Shown here: one piece after another, positions 52,819-62,558 of the stretch
Numbering within the stretch: the stretch's first letter is position 1
Layout: every line of letters begins with the position of its first letter
DNA from: CAVRTJ01 sp964507185
GTDB lineage: Bacteria > Acidobacteriota > UBA4820 > DSQY01
Reading direction: 5' to 3'
NCBI GenBank assembly: GCA_964507185.1
Contig: CAZDOY010000016.1
Location: 3,879-67,878 of the forward strand
DNA length: 64,000 nt
Made by a program: the position numbers and the translations under genes
Notes under the pieces: generated by a model
What the model was told of the DNA's origin: nothing
The model's database searches: none
The model's input: the letters and a program-made list of their open reading frames with translations, nothing else

Positions 52819-55125
52819 ATGGGAAAGGGCCCAAGGCATCCGATACACGATCTCAAGGTCTCTGCAGCCGGACGCTTCACGAGCGCGTGGCTTCCGGCCG
52901 TGGCGATCCTCGCCGCGCTCCTGCTCTACTTCTTCCCCTTCGTAACACGGGGCGACCACGCCGTGCCGTTTCACTTCGAGTCTCCCGCCGTCAGCGGCAT
53001 GGCGGCGGGATCGGCTCGCCGGACCATCTACCAGCGTTTTCCGGACTACGACGATTCGCCTGTGTTGATTGCCTATCCCAACGCAGCCTTGGCCGGCGAA
53101 GCACTCAGGAGGGGGAGCCTGCCGGCCTGGAATCCCTACGTGGGGTGTGGGACGCCGGCCATGGCAGGCGGTCAGGTCTTTCCGTTTTCGCCGTTCATGT
53201 GGCCTTTCTTCGTGGTCCCGGGTCCCCGCGTCTACACCTTGGGACTGCTTCTCATGCTCCTCTGGGCAGCCTGGGGGGCTTACCTCTGGTTGGGACGGCT
53301 CGTACCGTCACGCGGTCCTCGTCTTCTTGGCGCGCTCCTGTGCGCCTTCAATCCCTGGACCGCGAAAATCTTCATCTTTTCCAGCATGGGTGCGGCGTGC
53401 TGGATGGGATGGACTCTCTGGGCCTGGGACCAGGCCCTAACCCCCCATCTGCGCCGGTGGTGGCTGCCGGCCGTTATGATTGCCCTGTCGGCCTACAGCG
53501 GACACCCCGAGATCGCGCTCATGATGGCTGTCTGTTCGGCCTTCTACGCCGTGGCGGTATGGGCGGTGGGCGGCAGTGAACGCCTCCCCCCGCTGCGTTT
53601 TCTTGGCGTGGTAGCAGGCACCGTCTGTCTGTCGGCCCTCCTGGCCGCGGTGCAGTGGCTGCCGGTTCTGGCCAGACTGCCGGAGGTCGTAGCCTACAAG
53701 TTCCAGGGAGCAAAGGCCAACCTCACGCCCGGCCACTACCTTTTCACAGACGTTTTCAATCCCCGGTCACCGGTCTTTGTGAACCCCGCGCTTTGGTGCG
53801 TCCTGCTCCTGGGCCTTGTGGCATCGGTTCGTCTGCGCCGTCTGTGGCCCTTACTGGTCCTGGCGATCGTGAGTCTGCAGCTCTCCTTCTGGACCATCGG
53901 GATCGGTCCGATCGTCCGATTCCAGACCGCCGGCGGCATGATGCCGGGCATCTACGCTCGGGGCGCGCTATGGTTCTCGATAGGCGCGCTCGTATCGGCC
54001 GGCGCAGCCTTTGTGGCTGGAGCAGAAAGGGGGCGATGGTTTTCCGTGCGGCTTGTCGCCCTCGGCGCGCTCGCCTTTGCGGGGCTCTCCTGGGCCGATT
54101 ATCAACAGGGGTCCATGATCTACCTGTTCTTGCATAAAGACTTGATCCTTTTCTATGCCTTCCTGGTCGCTCTCTTACTCGTCGGGGCCTTTCTGCGTCC
54201 CGGCCTCCTGCAAATGTCGGTACTCGGCCTCGCCGCGTTGGCGCTCGTAGCGGCCCCGCTGGCCGACACCGGTTTCCGCTACAGCTACTTTAATGAGACG
54301 AGGCCGAGCGCCGAAGCATCCCCCGCCATCGAGGCACTGCATGGCCGGGGATACAACTGCCACGATCGAATAGCCGGGGCACTCCAGAAGGGTCACGGCA
54401 GACCCTGTCTCTCTCCGGACCTCGCAACGCTGTGGCGGGTCAGGGACGCCCGATTGCTGGACGTCCTGCAAAACCGACGCCTCTGGAGCCTTCAGCGCGC
54501 TCTGGGAGCCAAACCGCGCGAACTGCTGCGGACTTTCGTGGCATTCCCGGACCTTACCCTCAAGGGATGGGGCCTTCTGGGTGTGAAAGAACTCGCCGTG
54601 ACCGATACCACGACGAAGGCACAGATCCGATGGGAGCGCATCCCGGGCGCTCGGTCACGCGCCTTCATAACCCACCGCGTGACAGCCGCCTCGGACGAAG
54701 AGACATCCGAAAGGGAGGTCGCAACGCGGACCAAAGGCGGACTCGATGCGCCCGTCGTACTGGAAGGCTGGACGGGCCCTGAGACCCTTGGCGCCATTTC
54801 GGACCGGGATGCGATAGTCTGGAAGCGAGACGGATTGAGCGCCGTGCGCCTTGGTGTTACGGTGCCGGAAGGTGGACTGCTGGTTCTTCTGGACACCTAT
54901 GCCTCGGGCTGGGAAGCTCGCGTGGATGGAAAACGCGCGCACATTTATCCTGCCGACCTGGCCTTTCGTGGCGTGGTGCTTCCGCCGGGAACACATGACG
55001 TATCCTTCCAATACCGGCCATGGTCCGTTCCGGTCGGGGGCGGGCTTGCCTTCGTAGGATTGCTTTTGGTGGCACTCGAGATTTTCCGTTCGATGCGTGC
55101 CCGTAGAGGATCATTCCATGCCTGA
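52819..55125 (+). CDS. YfhO-like polytopic membrane protein (paralogue 4)
   Basis: This encodes 768 residues from ATG 52819. It has VLIAYPNAALAGEALRRG, PAWNPYVGCGTPAMAGGQ and SPFMWPFF after helix 1, then FNPWTAKIFIFSSMG. The C-terminal periplasmic domain ends DTYASGWEARVDGKRAHIYP, FRGVVLPPGTHDVSFQY. It has about twelve membrane helices. A longer in-frame reading to 52735 overlaps paralogue 3 and is not supported. It overlaps the next gene by 8 nt. Confidence 0.84.
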   Translation: MGKGPRHPIHDLKVSAAGRFTSAWLPAVAILAALLLYFFPFVTRGDHAVPFHFESPAVSGMAAGSARRTIYQRFPDYDDSPVLIAYPNAALAGEALRRGSLPAWNPYVGCGTPAMAGGQVFPFSPFMWPFFVVPGPRVYTLGLLLMLLWAAWGAYLWLGRLVPSRGPRLLGALLCAFNPWTAKIFIFSSMGAACWMGWTLWAWDQALTPHLRRWWLPAVMIALSAYSGHPEIALMMAVCSAFYAVAVWAVGGSERLPPLRFLGVVAGTVCLSALLAAVQWLPVLARLPEVVAYKFQGAKANLTPGHYLFTDVFNPRSPVFVNPALWCVLLLGLVASVRLRRLWPLLVLAIVSLQLSFWTIGIGPIVRFQTAGGMMPGIYARGALWFSIGALVSAGAAFVAGAERGRWFSVRLVALGALAFAGLSWADYQQGSMIYLFLHKDLILFYAFLVALLLVGAFLRPGLLQMSVLGLAALALVAAPLADTGFRYSYFNETRPSAEASPAIEALHGRGYNCHDRIAGALQKGHGRPCLSPDLATLWRVRDARLLDVLQNRRLWSLQRALGAKPRELLRTFVAFPDLTLKGWGLLGVKELAVTDTTTKAQIRWERIPGARSRAFITHRVTAASDEETSEREVATRTKGGLDAPVVLEGWTGPETLGAISDRDAIVWKRDGLSAVRLGVTVPEGGLLVLLDTYASGWEARVDGKRAHIYPADLAFRGVVLPPGTHDVSFQYRPWSVPVGGGLAFVGLLLVALEIFRSMRARRGSFHA

Positions 55126-57328
55126 ATCCCACCGACTCGGTGACTGGCAAAGGCTCGGCACTCCGGCCGTTCTCGTATTTCTTGCCGTGGTCCTCTTCTG
55201 GCCGCTTTTCTTCAACGCGAAGCACCTGGTCCCCTTCCACGTCCTTGCGGGTGATCCGGCGCTGACGGGCATCGACGTGCACTCGGACAGGCCGGACTGG
55301 CGGTCCTTCGACCTCTCGCCCGTCGTCATGTTCTACTCGGAAAAGGCCGTGGCGGCCCGCGCCCTGCACCACGGGGAACTGCCGCTCTGGAACCCCTATA
55401 ACGCCGTGGGCGTGCCCCTCCTGGCCAACGCGCAGAGCCAGCCCTTCGCGCCATTCTTCCTGCCGTTCATGGCCTTTCCGAACCCGTGGTGCTATTCCTG
55501 GATGCTGCTGATCCAGCTCCTTTTCGGGGGCTTCGGCGCCGCGCTGCTTCTGAGGAAGCTGGGTGCCAGTCCCATGCCCCAAGCGTTCGCCGCCGCCCTT
55601 TTCGCTTTTAATCCCTACGCCCTGAATTACATGGTCTACTCGGACGTCTGGGCCTACGTCTGGTTTCCGTGGGTCTTCCTGGCGACGGAGAGGTGGGTCC
55701 GGCGGGAGAACGGCGTCCTGCCGCCCGCCCTGCTCATCGCCCTCATGGGCATGAGCGGCCACGTCGAGGTGGCCTTTTTCGGCGCTGCGTCGGCCTTTGC
55801 CTACCTGGCCGTCCGCCTCTTTCAGAAGGGCGCATGGCGGGAGCAAGGACGGGGCTGGCTCGTCCTGCCCCTCCTGGCAGCTGCGCTGTCGGCCTGGTGG
55901 CTGGCGCCCTTCGCGGAGTACGTCCTGCACTCCACGACGGGCCGCTTCGGGAACAACGTCTGTTACCCCTACCACATCTCCGCGTCCTTCATCGTCGGAT
56001 CGGAGGTCTTCTGGCCGCCCGTTCTCCTTATGGTCGCGGTGATCGCTTTCATGGTCCCCGGCAAGAGGCGCTTCGCGCTGGCGCTCCTTCCGGGCCTGCT
56101 CTGGTCGCTCGTCATGATGTTCCCCTTTCCGCTGGCCCTTCAGGAGTTCGCCACTTTCGATCTGCTGAGCGGCCGTTACGGCCGGTCCGTGGCCTGGTTC
56201 GTCCTCGTCGTGGCGGCCGGCCTCGGGCTGGACGCCGTGTCGAAGGGGGAAGCCCGCCGGTGGATGATCGGCGTCTCGCTGGCCGTGCTCGGCGCATGGC
56301 TGGGCCTCGGTTACGCCCTCCACCCACCGTCCCTGGCCGCCGCCGCAACAAATCACTGGGTCCCCCTGCAGGGAACTACCATGGCCCACTTTCCGGTGCT
56401 CGTCGCCCTCAACGTCCTCGCCTTCGTGCTGGCCGTCCTGCCCTCGCGCTGGTGGCCCCTGCCCCGCCTCGCGGCAAGCCTCGCTGTTCTCATGCTCGCG
56501 TCAGGCCTCTTTTTCCACTCGGTCTTCAGCGTCTACTGGAACGATTCGGCGCCGGAACCCGTCCCCGCCGTCCGGGCGGCCCTCGAAGGAAACCCTGGAC
56601 GCACGTGGTTCCCCTCGCAGGGCTACTGGAAGAGCTGTCCGCCGAACCTGAGCGCGCTCTTCGGCATCCGGGACATACGCTATTCGGACCCGTTCACGCC
56701 GGCAAGGCTGGCGGCCGTGCCCTGGAAGCGGTCGTCCCACCAGGACCTCTTCGAGAGCTGGGGCGGCACGGCCGAATCGAGCTTCCTCGGCGTGGACGTG
56801 GCCTGGGGCTTCGCGGGCAGACCGGACGTGGCGAAGGGGCGCATTCCGGCCCTGCGCCCGGTGACACTGGAGCCTGACGCGGGCCGGGTCCTCTGGGTGC
56901 AGAACGACGAGGTGGAGGCCGGCGCCGGGGAGGCCCTGGCCGCAGCACGTGCAGACGGCGCATGGGAACACACCGTGTTCCTGGAAACGCAGCCGCGGGA
57001 GACGCCGGTCCCGTCCCTCGGGACGAGCGCGCCCGCCCGAATCAGGGCGGTCGAAACGGGCTTCAACGTGGGTGTCTGGGAAATCGACGCCCCGGAGGAC
57101 GGGTGGCTCCTGGAGAGGGACCTTTACTGGCCCGGGTGGAAGGCCGTACGGGACGGACGCCCGGCGGAACTCTACGCGGCGGACGGGATCTATCGTGCCG
57201 TCTTCGTGCCCGCAGGACGCCACATGGTAACCGTCCGGTACCGGCCGCTGTCCTTTATCGCCGGCGTCCTCGTCACCCTTCTCTGCCTGCTCGGCTCGAT
57301 CGCGTACAGATGGATGGGAAGACGATGA
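55118..57328 (+). CDS. YfhO-like polytopic membrane protein (paralogue 5)
   Basis: This encodes 736 residues. ATG 55118 has AGAGGAT eight bases upstream; an in-frame GTG at 55097 is less likely. Shared features are MFYSEKAVAARALHHG, PLWNPYNAVGVPLLANAQ and APFFLPFM, FNPYALNYMVYSDVW, FGIRDIRYSDPF and an end domain with DLYWPGWKAVRDGRPAELY, YRAVFVPAGRHMVTVRY. This stretch is visibly more GC-rich than paralogue 2. It is coupled to the following IPYxDFF-family gene (ATGA). The function is inferred only by family. Confidence 0.84.
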   Translation: MPESHRLGDWQRLGTPAVLVFLAVVLFWPLFFNAKHLVPFHVLAGDPALTGIDVHSDRPDWRSFDLSPVVMFYSEKAVAARALHHGELPLWNPYNAVGVPLLANAQSQPFAPFFLPFMAFPNPWCYSWMLLIQLLFGGFGAALLLRKLGASPMPQAFAAALFAFNPYALNYMVYSDVWAYVWFPWVFLATERWVRRENGVLPPALLIALMGMSGHVEVAFFGAASAFAYLAVRLFQKGAWREQGRGWLVLPLLAAALSAWWLAPFAEYVLHSTTGRFGNNVCYPYHISASFIVGSEVFWPPVLLMVAVIAFMVPGKRRFALALLPGLLWSLVMMFPFPLALQEFATFDLLSGRYGRSVAWFVLVVAAGLGLDAVSKGEARRWMIGVSLAVLGAWLGLGYALHPPSLAAAATNHWVPLQGTTMAHFPVLVALNVLAFVLAVLPSRWWPLPRLAASLAVLMLASGLFFHSVFSVYWNDSAPEPVPAVRAALEGNPGRTWFPSQGYWKSCPPNLSALFGIRDIRYSDPFTPARLAAVPWKRSSHQDLFESWGGTAESSFLGVDVAWGFAGRPDVAKGRIPALRPVTLEPDAGRVLWVQNDEVEAGAGEALAAARADGAWEHTVFLETQPRETPVPSLGTSAPARIRAVETGFNVGVWEIDAPEDGWLLERDLYWPGWKAVRDGRPAELYAADGIYRAVFVPAGRHMVTVRYRPLSFIAGVLVTLLCLLGSIAYRWMGRR

Positions 57329-58998
57329 AACAGCGCGCCGGGAGTCCTCGAGCCGGACCGTCCGGCGGCGGGCGGGGCGCCGCCGCGCTGGGGTTCCTCT
57401 TTCTGGGCATCTTCCTGCTCCTGCAGGTCAGCCCCGTGCTGAACCCGGTCACTTACGACGAGAGCAACCTGGTCTACGACGGGGCACGGCTGAGTCAGGG
57501 CGAGATACCCTACCGGGATTTCTTCAACTTCGTGCCGCCTGCCACTTTCTGCCTCATGGCCGGCGTCCATCCCATCCTGCCGGACCGGCCCGAGACGGCC
57601 GAACGATACCTGGTCGTCACGCTTGTCTTCCTGACGGGCCTGGCCTGGTTCCTCGCGCTGGAACAACCGGGCCGGAAGAGGTACGAGGCCCTCGCGAGCG
57701 CCGCTTTCTTTCTCGTCTGCCTCTACCCCTTCAGCCCCTTCGCGCCACACCACTGGTTCGCCCTCGCGTTCCTCATACCCGCCATCGCCTTGGGCCAGAT
57801 CCTCTCCCGCCGTCGCGAATCGGTGCGGGCATGGTTCCTGCCCGGACTCGCGGCGGGTCTTGCCCTGTGCACGCTGCAGACCGCGGGCTTCTTCGCATGC
57901 GCCTTCATCGCCGTGCTCATTCTTTCGAGCCGCGACGGGCGCCAGGTTGCCGTGCTCCGGGTCCTCTGGTCCGTCCTGGGCTGGGCCGCCGGTCTCCTCC
58001 TGTGCCTTGGGCCGCTGTTCCTCGCGGGGGCGGGCCGTTCGCTTTGGCGGGACCTCGTGGCGTGGCCCATGGCCAATTACCACCGGTCAGGCAACCCCAA
58101 TGACGTCGCCTTTCTCTCGGACCTCCCCGAGCGGCTGGCACACCTGTGGACCTTCACCGGTCCGGGTGGCCCCGCAGCAAGCTTCGTGCGCGCCATTTCG
58201 GGGAGCGTTCTCTACGTCGGGATACTGGTCGCGGCCCTGGCCTGCCTGGTCGCCTCCATCTGCACGTTCGTCCGGTTCCTGAGGCGGCGGCGGCCCGAGC
58301 CCCCCGTCCTGGCGACCGCCACGCTGACCGTCCTCGTTTTCGGCGTTTTCGCGCGCTCGAACCCGACCTGGGTGCATCTCGTCTACGGTCTCCCCGCCGT
58401 GCTTTTCGCGTGGCTCTGCGCGCTCGCATCTTCAACCGGGCGTCCTTTGCGGCGAGCGCGGGTCACGGCGGCCGTGCTCGTCATTCTCGTCTCCGGCCTG
58501 GTATACAGGATTGGCCTTCTTTCCGCTGCGCCCCCCACCCCCCGGCAGCTGACCGACGTGGACCGCGTGGACCGGGACAGTCCCCTGAACCGCTCGCTCA
58601 GGGCCTGGTCCTACCTGAAGCCCGGCGACAAGATCGTGGTGATTCCCACGGGTGGCAACGTCTATCTCTACACCTACCCGGCGGCCATCGGCTACACGTA
58701 CTTCTTCCCGTTGCAGGACCACTACAACGACATGGAGGACCACAGGATCGTGGCGCGACAGATCGAACGGTGCAAACCAAAGGCCATCCTCATCCACAAG
58801 GTGAGTTACCAGGATTTCCTGGCACGGGAAGATCCAGTGTCGCGCCTCCTGAAGTCGCGCTACCGGAAGGAGGGGGAAACGCCGGCTCTCATTATCCTGG
58901 CAAGAAAGGGGAGCGACGACGTCCGCGAGGGCTCACCGGACGACGCGCATGCCGGGCAGGGGCGGCCCGACCTTTTGGGTGGGACCCACAATGAGTGA
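57325..58998 (+). CDS. Polytopic membrane protein of the IPYxDFF family (paralogue 2)
   Basis: The product has 557 residues with about ten membrane helices. Loop 1 reads VTYDESNLVYDGARLSQG then EIPYRDFFNFVPP, and a later FAPHHWFALAF. The C-terminal domain has LTDVDRVDRDSPLNRSLR, LKPGDKIVVIPTGGNVYLY, AAIGYTYFFPLQDHY and IVARQIERCKPKAI, matching the paralogues at 58991 and 60795. The conserved loop-1 acid pair is what one expects of a GT-C catalytic site. It overlaps its neighbours by 4 and 8 nt. Confidence 0.78.
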   Translation: MKQRAGSPRAGPSGGGRGAAALGFLFLGIFLLLQVSPVLNPVTYDESNLVYDGARLSQGEIPYRDFFNFVPPATFCLMAGVHPILPDRPETAERYLVVTLVFLTGLAWFLALEQPGRKRYEALASAAFFLVCLYPFSPFAPHHWFALAFLIPAIALGQILSRRRESVRAWFLPGLAAGLALCTLQTAGFFACAFIAVLILSSRDGRQVAVLRVLWSVLGWAAGLLLCLGPLFLAGAGRSLWRDLVAWPMANYHRSGNPNDVAFLSDLPERLAHLWTFTGPGGPAASFVRAISGSVLYVGILVAALACLVASICTFVRFLRRRRPEPPVLATATLTVLVFGVFARSNPTWVHLVYGLPAVLFAWLCALASSTGRPLRRARVTAAVLVILVSGLVYRIGLLSAAPPTPRQLTDVDRVDRDSPLNRSLRAWSYLKPGDKIVVIPTGGNVYLYTYPAAIGYTYFFPLQDHYNDMEDHRIVARQIERCKPKAILIHKVSYQDFLAREDPVSRLLKSRYRKEGETPALIILARKGSDDVREGSPDDAHAGQGRPDLLGGTHNE

Positions 58999-60682
58999 CC
59001 ACCGGGTGACTGCTTGTCCGTCTATTACGGCGCGGCAGACGGCCTCGGCCGTGACTGCCACGCTGTGTACGGCAGCTGTTCTGCTGGTGGTCGTCGGCAA
59101 GATCAGCCCGCTCCCCAACGTCCCCAAATGGGACGAGTTCATCTATCTGTACGACGCCCAGCGCGTGCTGACCGGGCACGTGCCCTACCGGGACTTCTTC
59201 CAGTTCACGCCGCCGGGAGACATCTTCGTTCTGGCTGGATGGTTCCGGGTCTTTACAGGGCGCGCCACCGTCACCTGGGGACGCTACCTGTCGGCGCTGG
59301 TAGCCATCCTCTCCTGGCTCTGGATCGGCCGGACCCTGCGCAGGTCGGGCTGGAGCCGCGGGCTGACATTCGCGCTGGCCAGCCTGTATCCCATTTGCCT
59401 CTACACCTTCTGGCCCATTCCATCCCACCACTGGATGGCAAACCTGGTCTTTATCGGGGCCTTTGAGGCCTACGACTTCGAGCGCGCAAGAGTTCGAGGG
59501 GCACCGGGCTGGTTCTACCTGGGGATGGCGGGAGGATTCGCCTTCCTCTTTCTCCAGACGGCGGCGGCTGACATGGCGGCGTTCTGGGGGGTGCTCTGGC
59601 TGCTAGGGATCGCAGGCAGGAAGAAAATCAGGAGTGCATTGTGGGCCACCGCCGGCGTGTTCGCGGTCGTGGCGCCGGTCTTTGGCTGGTTCTTTGCCAA
59701 TGGCGCACTCGGGGATTTGCTCCGCGATGTCTTTCTCTGGACGGCCGGGCACTACCGGGTGGTGGGCGGCGTCAACGCCGTCCCTCTCCTGCAGGACCTT
59801 CCGGGCCGGATCGCCGCCGCGTGGAGTCCGCCGGCGGGAACGAATCCGTTGATCTGGGGTCCGCTGGCCGTGGCGGGCAGCCTTGTCTTCCTGTCGGTGC
59901 TATCCGCCGCGACGGTGATTCTGGTTGCCACCGCGTGGCGTTTCGGCGGGGCGATCAAGCGCGGGCGGCTGCCGGATTCTCTTCCGTCGGCCGTTTTGTG
60001 CCTGAGCGTCGTTGAATTCAGTCTCTTCCTCATGGGGAAGCCCGACTGGCTTCACCTGGTCTACGCACTCGGAAGGATAGGACCCGCCTGGCTTTTTCTG
60101 GGCCCTCCCAAGGCGCTGGCCCGAAAGCGCATCCATTCGCTGGCCGCCGTTGGGGTGGGCCTCATCGTTCTGGGAGGTACGGCCTTTGGCGCGGGGTGGA
60201 TGTGCTTCCAGCCTGTGTCCTCATGGGAATTCATGGACGCCGACCGGCCGGTGCGTGAGGCGCCCGTGAACCGCTACCTGCGATCCAGGCCGTGGCTCGG
60301 CCCCGACGACACCATAGCCGCCTTTCCCGAAGGCGGCGAAGTCTACCTGTACGTCAGGCCCGCCGCCGTGGGCTACACGCTGCTCTATCCGCCCGATGAA
60401 CCTTACTACGGAAAGCGCGACTACCTCGCCGTCGCGAAGCAGATTCTGAAAAACCGGCCGAGGTGCATCGTCATGACCGTGGATACTGCGCCTTCCTTTC
60501 TGGCGCCCGCCTGCCCGCTGAGTGGCCCCATCCGCAGGAACTACACGGAACTGAGGCGGATCGGAGACGCGCTGATTTTCAAGTTGAAGCAGGAGCCGTC
60601 CAGCGACGGTGACGGAGGAGCCCCCGTGAAGCGCCTGGCCCTCCCGAAGCGCCTTCTTCGTTCCGGCCGACCTTCGGTGTGA
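58991..60682 (+). CDS. Polytopic membrane protein of the IPYxDFF family (paralogue 3)
   Basis: This encodes 563 residues from ATG 58991, which overlaps the previous stop by 8 nt; an in-frame ATG at 58949 is possible. Loop 1 is PKWDEFIYLYDAQRVLTG, HVPYRDFFQFTPPGD, followed by IPSHHWMANLVF. The C-terminal domain has DADRPVREAPVNRYLR, DTIAAFPEGGEVYLY, AAVGYTLLYPPDEPYY and DYLAVAKQILKNRPR. It is most similar to the protein at 60795. A GT-C-like function is inferred. Confidence 0.78.
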   Translation: MSDHRVTACPSITARQTASAVTATLCTAAVLLVVVGKISPLPNVPKWDEFIYLYDAQRVLTGHVPYRDFFQFTPPGDIFVLAGWFRVFTGRATVTWGRYLSALVAILSWLWIGRTLRRSGWSRGLTFALASLYPICLYTFWPIPSHHWMANLVFIGAFEAYDFERARVRGAPGWFYLGMAGGFAFLFLQTAAADMAAFWGVLWLLGIAGRKKIRSALWATAGVFAVVAPVFGWFFANGALGDLLRDVFLWTAGHYRVVGGVNAVPLLQDLPGRIAAAWSPPAGTNPLIWGPLAVAGSLVFLSVLSAATVILVATAWRFGGAIKRGRLPDSLPSAVLCLSVVEFSLFLMGKPDWLHLVYALGRIGPAWLFLGPPKALARKRIHSLAAVGVGLIVLGGTAFGAGWMCFQPVSSWEFMDADRPVREAPVNRYLRSRPWLGPDDTIAAFPEGGEVYLYVRPAAVGYTLLYPPDEPYYGKRDYLAVAKQILKNRPRCIVMTVDTAPSFLAPACPLSGPIRRNYTELRRIGDALIFKLKQEPSSDGDGGAPVKRLALPKRLLRSGRPSV

Positions 60683-60794
60683 TCGGAAATCGCAAGGGGC
60701 CGCCTGAAAAAGCACCCCGAGGCGACAGGAACCACGTGGTAGTATGAGGTTGACACGTATGAAGCGGGTTTCTCATACCCCGGAGGCGAGTCCC

Positions 60795-62387
60795 ATGATT
60801 CCCGTCAACAGGTCCGAACGCCCCTCGTCCCGTGTGCGCCTCTGGCTTCGATGGTCACTGCCGGCTGTGGGCGTCGCCCTGTTCCTATTGCCGCTCGTCA
60901 GCTCATCGATTGTCTACCCGAAGTGGGACGAATTCATCGTCAGTTTCGATGCCCAGCGCATCCTCAACGGGCAGATCCCGTACAGGGATTTTTTCAACTT
61001 CATTCCCCCCGGCATCTTCTATTTCCTTGCAGGCGCGGGGTGGATCTTCGGCAGGGTGACTCTGACCGTTTCCCGCTTCGCCGCCCTGCTGGTGATTCTG
61101 ACCAACTGGCTCCTGCTGCGCACTGCGCTCGAGAAGGCCGGCTGGAGATGGTGGCACGCACTCGCGTTATCGCTAGTATATCCGGTCTGTCTCTATCCGT
61201 TCTGGCCGGTCGCCTCCCACCACTGGCTCGTCCACTTGACGTGCATGGCGTTTCTGCTGGTCGTCGCGAAAACAGATGCCTCTGACATGAAATCAGCTGC
61301 GTTCATGGGGCTTTGCGCGGGGACGGCTGCGGTAATTCTGCAGACGGACGGCCTCTACCTTGGCGTGGCCGGGCTGGCCCTCATCCTGTTGACTTCCAGC
61401 GAGAAGAAGGTCTTCAAGAACCTCACGATGTGGGGCGGGGGCCTTGTGCTTCCTCTGATCCTGGGATTCGTGCCCCTGCTTCTGATGGGCGCGGGGCCTT
61501 CCATGGTGCGCGATATACTCTTGTGGCCGGCCCATAACTACAGCCGAACCGGGAACGACAACGCCCGAGGCGTGTTGGCGGATCTCCCCATCCGCCTCGA
61601 CGCAATCTGGTCGGGAGTTCACACGACCGGGGACATGTGGCGGACGCTTCCACTTGCGATCGCGGGCACAGTGCTTTACGCACTTCTTCTGGCGTCTACC
61701 CTTGGGTTATTCGTGGCGGCCATCTGGGTGCTGCTTAGAGCCCTGCGGCGACGCACGCTCGATTACCCCGTCACCGCCGTGGCTTCGCTGGTAACGGTTC
61801 TCGCGATTGGGATGTTCTTCCGCGGGAGGCCGGGCTGGTTGTGGCTGATCTACCTTTTTGCCTTCCTGATGGCTTTCTGGCTCGTTGCCGCGGCAAAGAC
61901 CCATCTATCAGAAGTCGCTCGCCGCCGCATTGTGATTCTGGCTTTGATTCTGTTGGCGGCGGGGGGCATCTACCAGAGCCGCTGGATCTGGTACCACTGG
62001 CCGAATGCGCAGGAGTTGACGGACGTTGACCGGCCGATACGAGACAGCGCGGTGAACCGCTGGCTCCGGACGCCGGGCGTCCTGCGAAAGGGCGATACGG
62101 TAGCCGCCTTTCCGGAAGGTGGAGAGGTTTATCTCTACGGAGCCCCCCCCGCCGTCGGTTATACCTTCTTCATGCCCCTTTCGGAACGGTACAACTCCCT
62201 GAGGGACCACGAGATCGTGGCCAACCAATTGGTCAGGAACAAACCCCGCTGGGTACTCGTCACCCCCGGAATGGAGAAGGCCTTCCTGGATCCCGCTTCG
62301 CCCGTCGGCAGACTGCTGAGGAAGGACTACAGGCGCCTCGGGCAAGTCGGCGATGCGGTCGTATACAAGCGAACGGCCGGGCCATAA
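60795..62387 (+). CDS. Polytopic membrane protein of the IPYxDFF family (paralogue 4)
   Basis: This encodes 530 residues. ATG 60795 is chosen because CCGGAGGCGAG ends a few bases upstream; in-frame ATGs at 60744 and 60759 lack such a site. Loop 1 is PKWDEFIVSFDAQRILNG, QIPYRDFFNFIPPG, then VASHHWLVHLTC. The C-terminus has LTDVDRPIRDSAVNRWLR, DTVAAFPEGGEVYLY, PAVGYTFFMPLSERY and EIVANQLVRNKPRW. It is the last gene of the plus-strand run, 112 nt after its closest paralogue, and converges with the pilin gene. Confidence 0.78.
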   Translation: MIPVNRSERPSSRVRLWLRWSLPAVGVALFLLPLVSSSIVYPKWDEFIVSFDAQRILNGQIPYRDFFNFIPPGIFYFLAGAGWIFGRVTLTVSRFAALLVILTNWLLLRTALEKAGWRWWHALALSLVYPVCLYPFWPVASHHWLVHLTCMAFLLVVAKTDASDMKSAAFMGLCAGTAAVILQTDGLYLGVAGLALILLTSSEKKVFKNLTMWGGGLVLPLILGFVPLLLMGAGPSMVRDILLWPAHNYSRTGNDNARGVLADLPIRLDAIWSGVHTTGDMWRTLPLAIAGTVLYALLLASTLGLFVAAIWVLLRALRRRTLDYPVTAVASLVTVLAIGMFFRGRPGWLWLIYLFAFLMAFWLVAAAKTHLSEVARRRIVILALILLAAGGIYQSRWIWYHWPNAQELTDVDRPIRDSAVNRWLRTPGVLRKGDTVAAFPEGGEVYLYGAPPAVGYTFFMPLSERYNSLRDHEIVANQLVRNKPRWVLVTPGMEKAFLDPASPVGRLLRKDYRRLGQVGDAVVYKRTAGP

Positions 62388-62503
62388 GAAGCACTGAGAA
62401 GCGCTTGCTCGAACCCTGATGCGGCCCTCCCATCTTCCGAAAGAGGACTGCCGCACCGCAGGGACCTGGAGAACCTGGAGGATATTGCCACCGCGGCTCC
62501 TGT

Positions 62504-62531
62504 AAAAGGAAAAGGGCCCCGAAGGGCCCTT
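62504..62531 (-). terminator. Intrinsic terminator of the pilin gene
   Basis: Reading the minus strand, AAGGGCCC and GGGCCCTT form an 8-bp stem closed by a TTCG tetraloop, followed by TTCCTTTT. It lies 27 nt after the pilin stop. The stem could also end plus-strand transcripts from the last GT-C-like gene, although the T-tract on that side is poorer. Confidence 0.85.
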
Positions 62532-62558
62532 CTTCTCATGGTGTTACTGGGTGAATTC

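Noticed and set aside
54857..56389. 510-codon open frame on the minus strand opposite the YfhO-like genes
   Set aside because: Its product is an Arg/Gly/Glu-rich low-complexity shadow. The plus-strand membrane-protein frames are strongly supported by paralogy.
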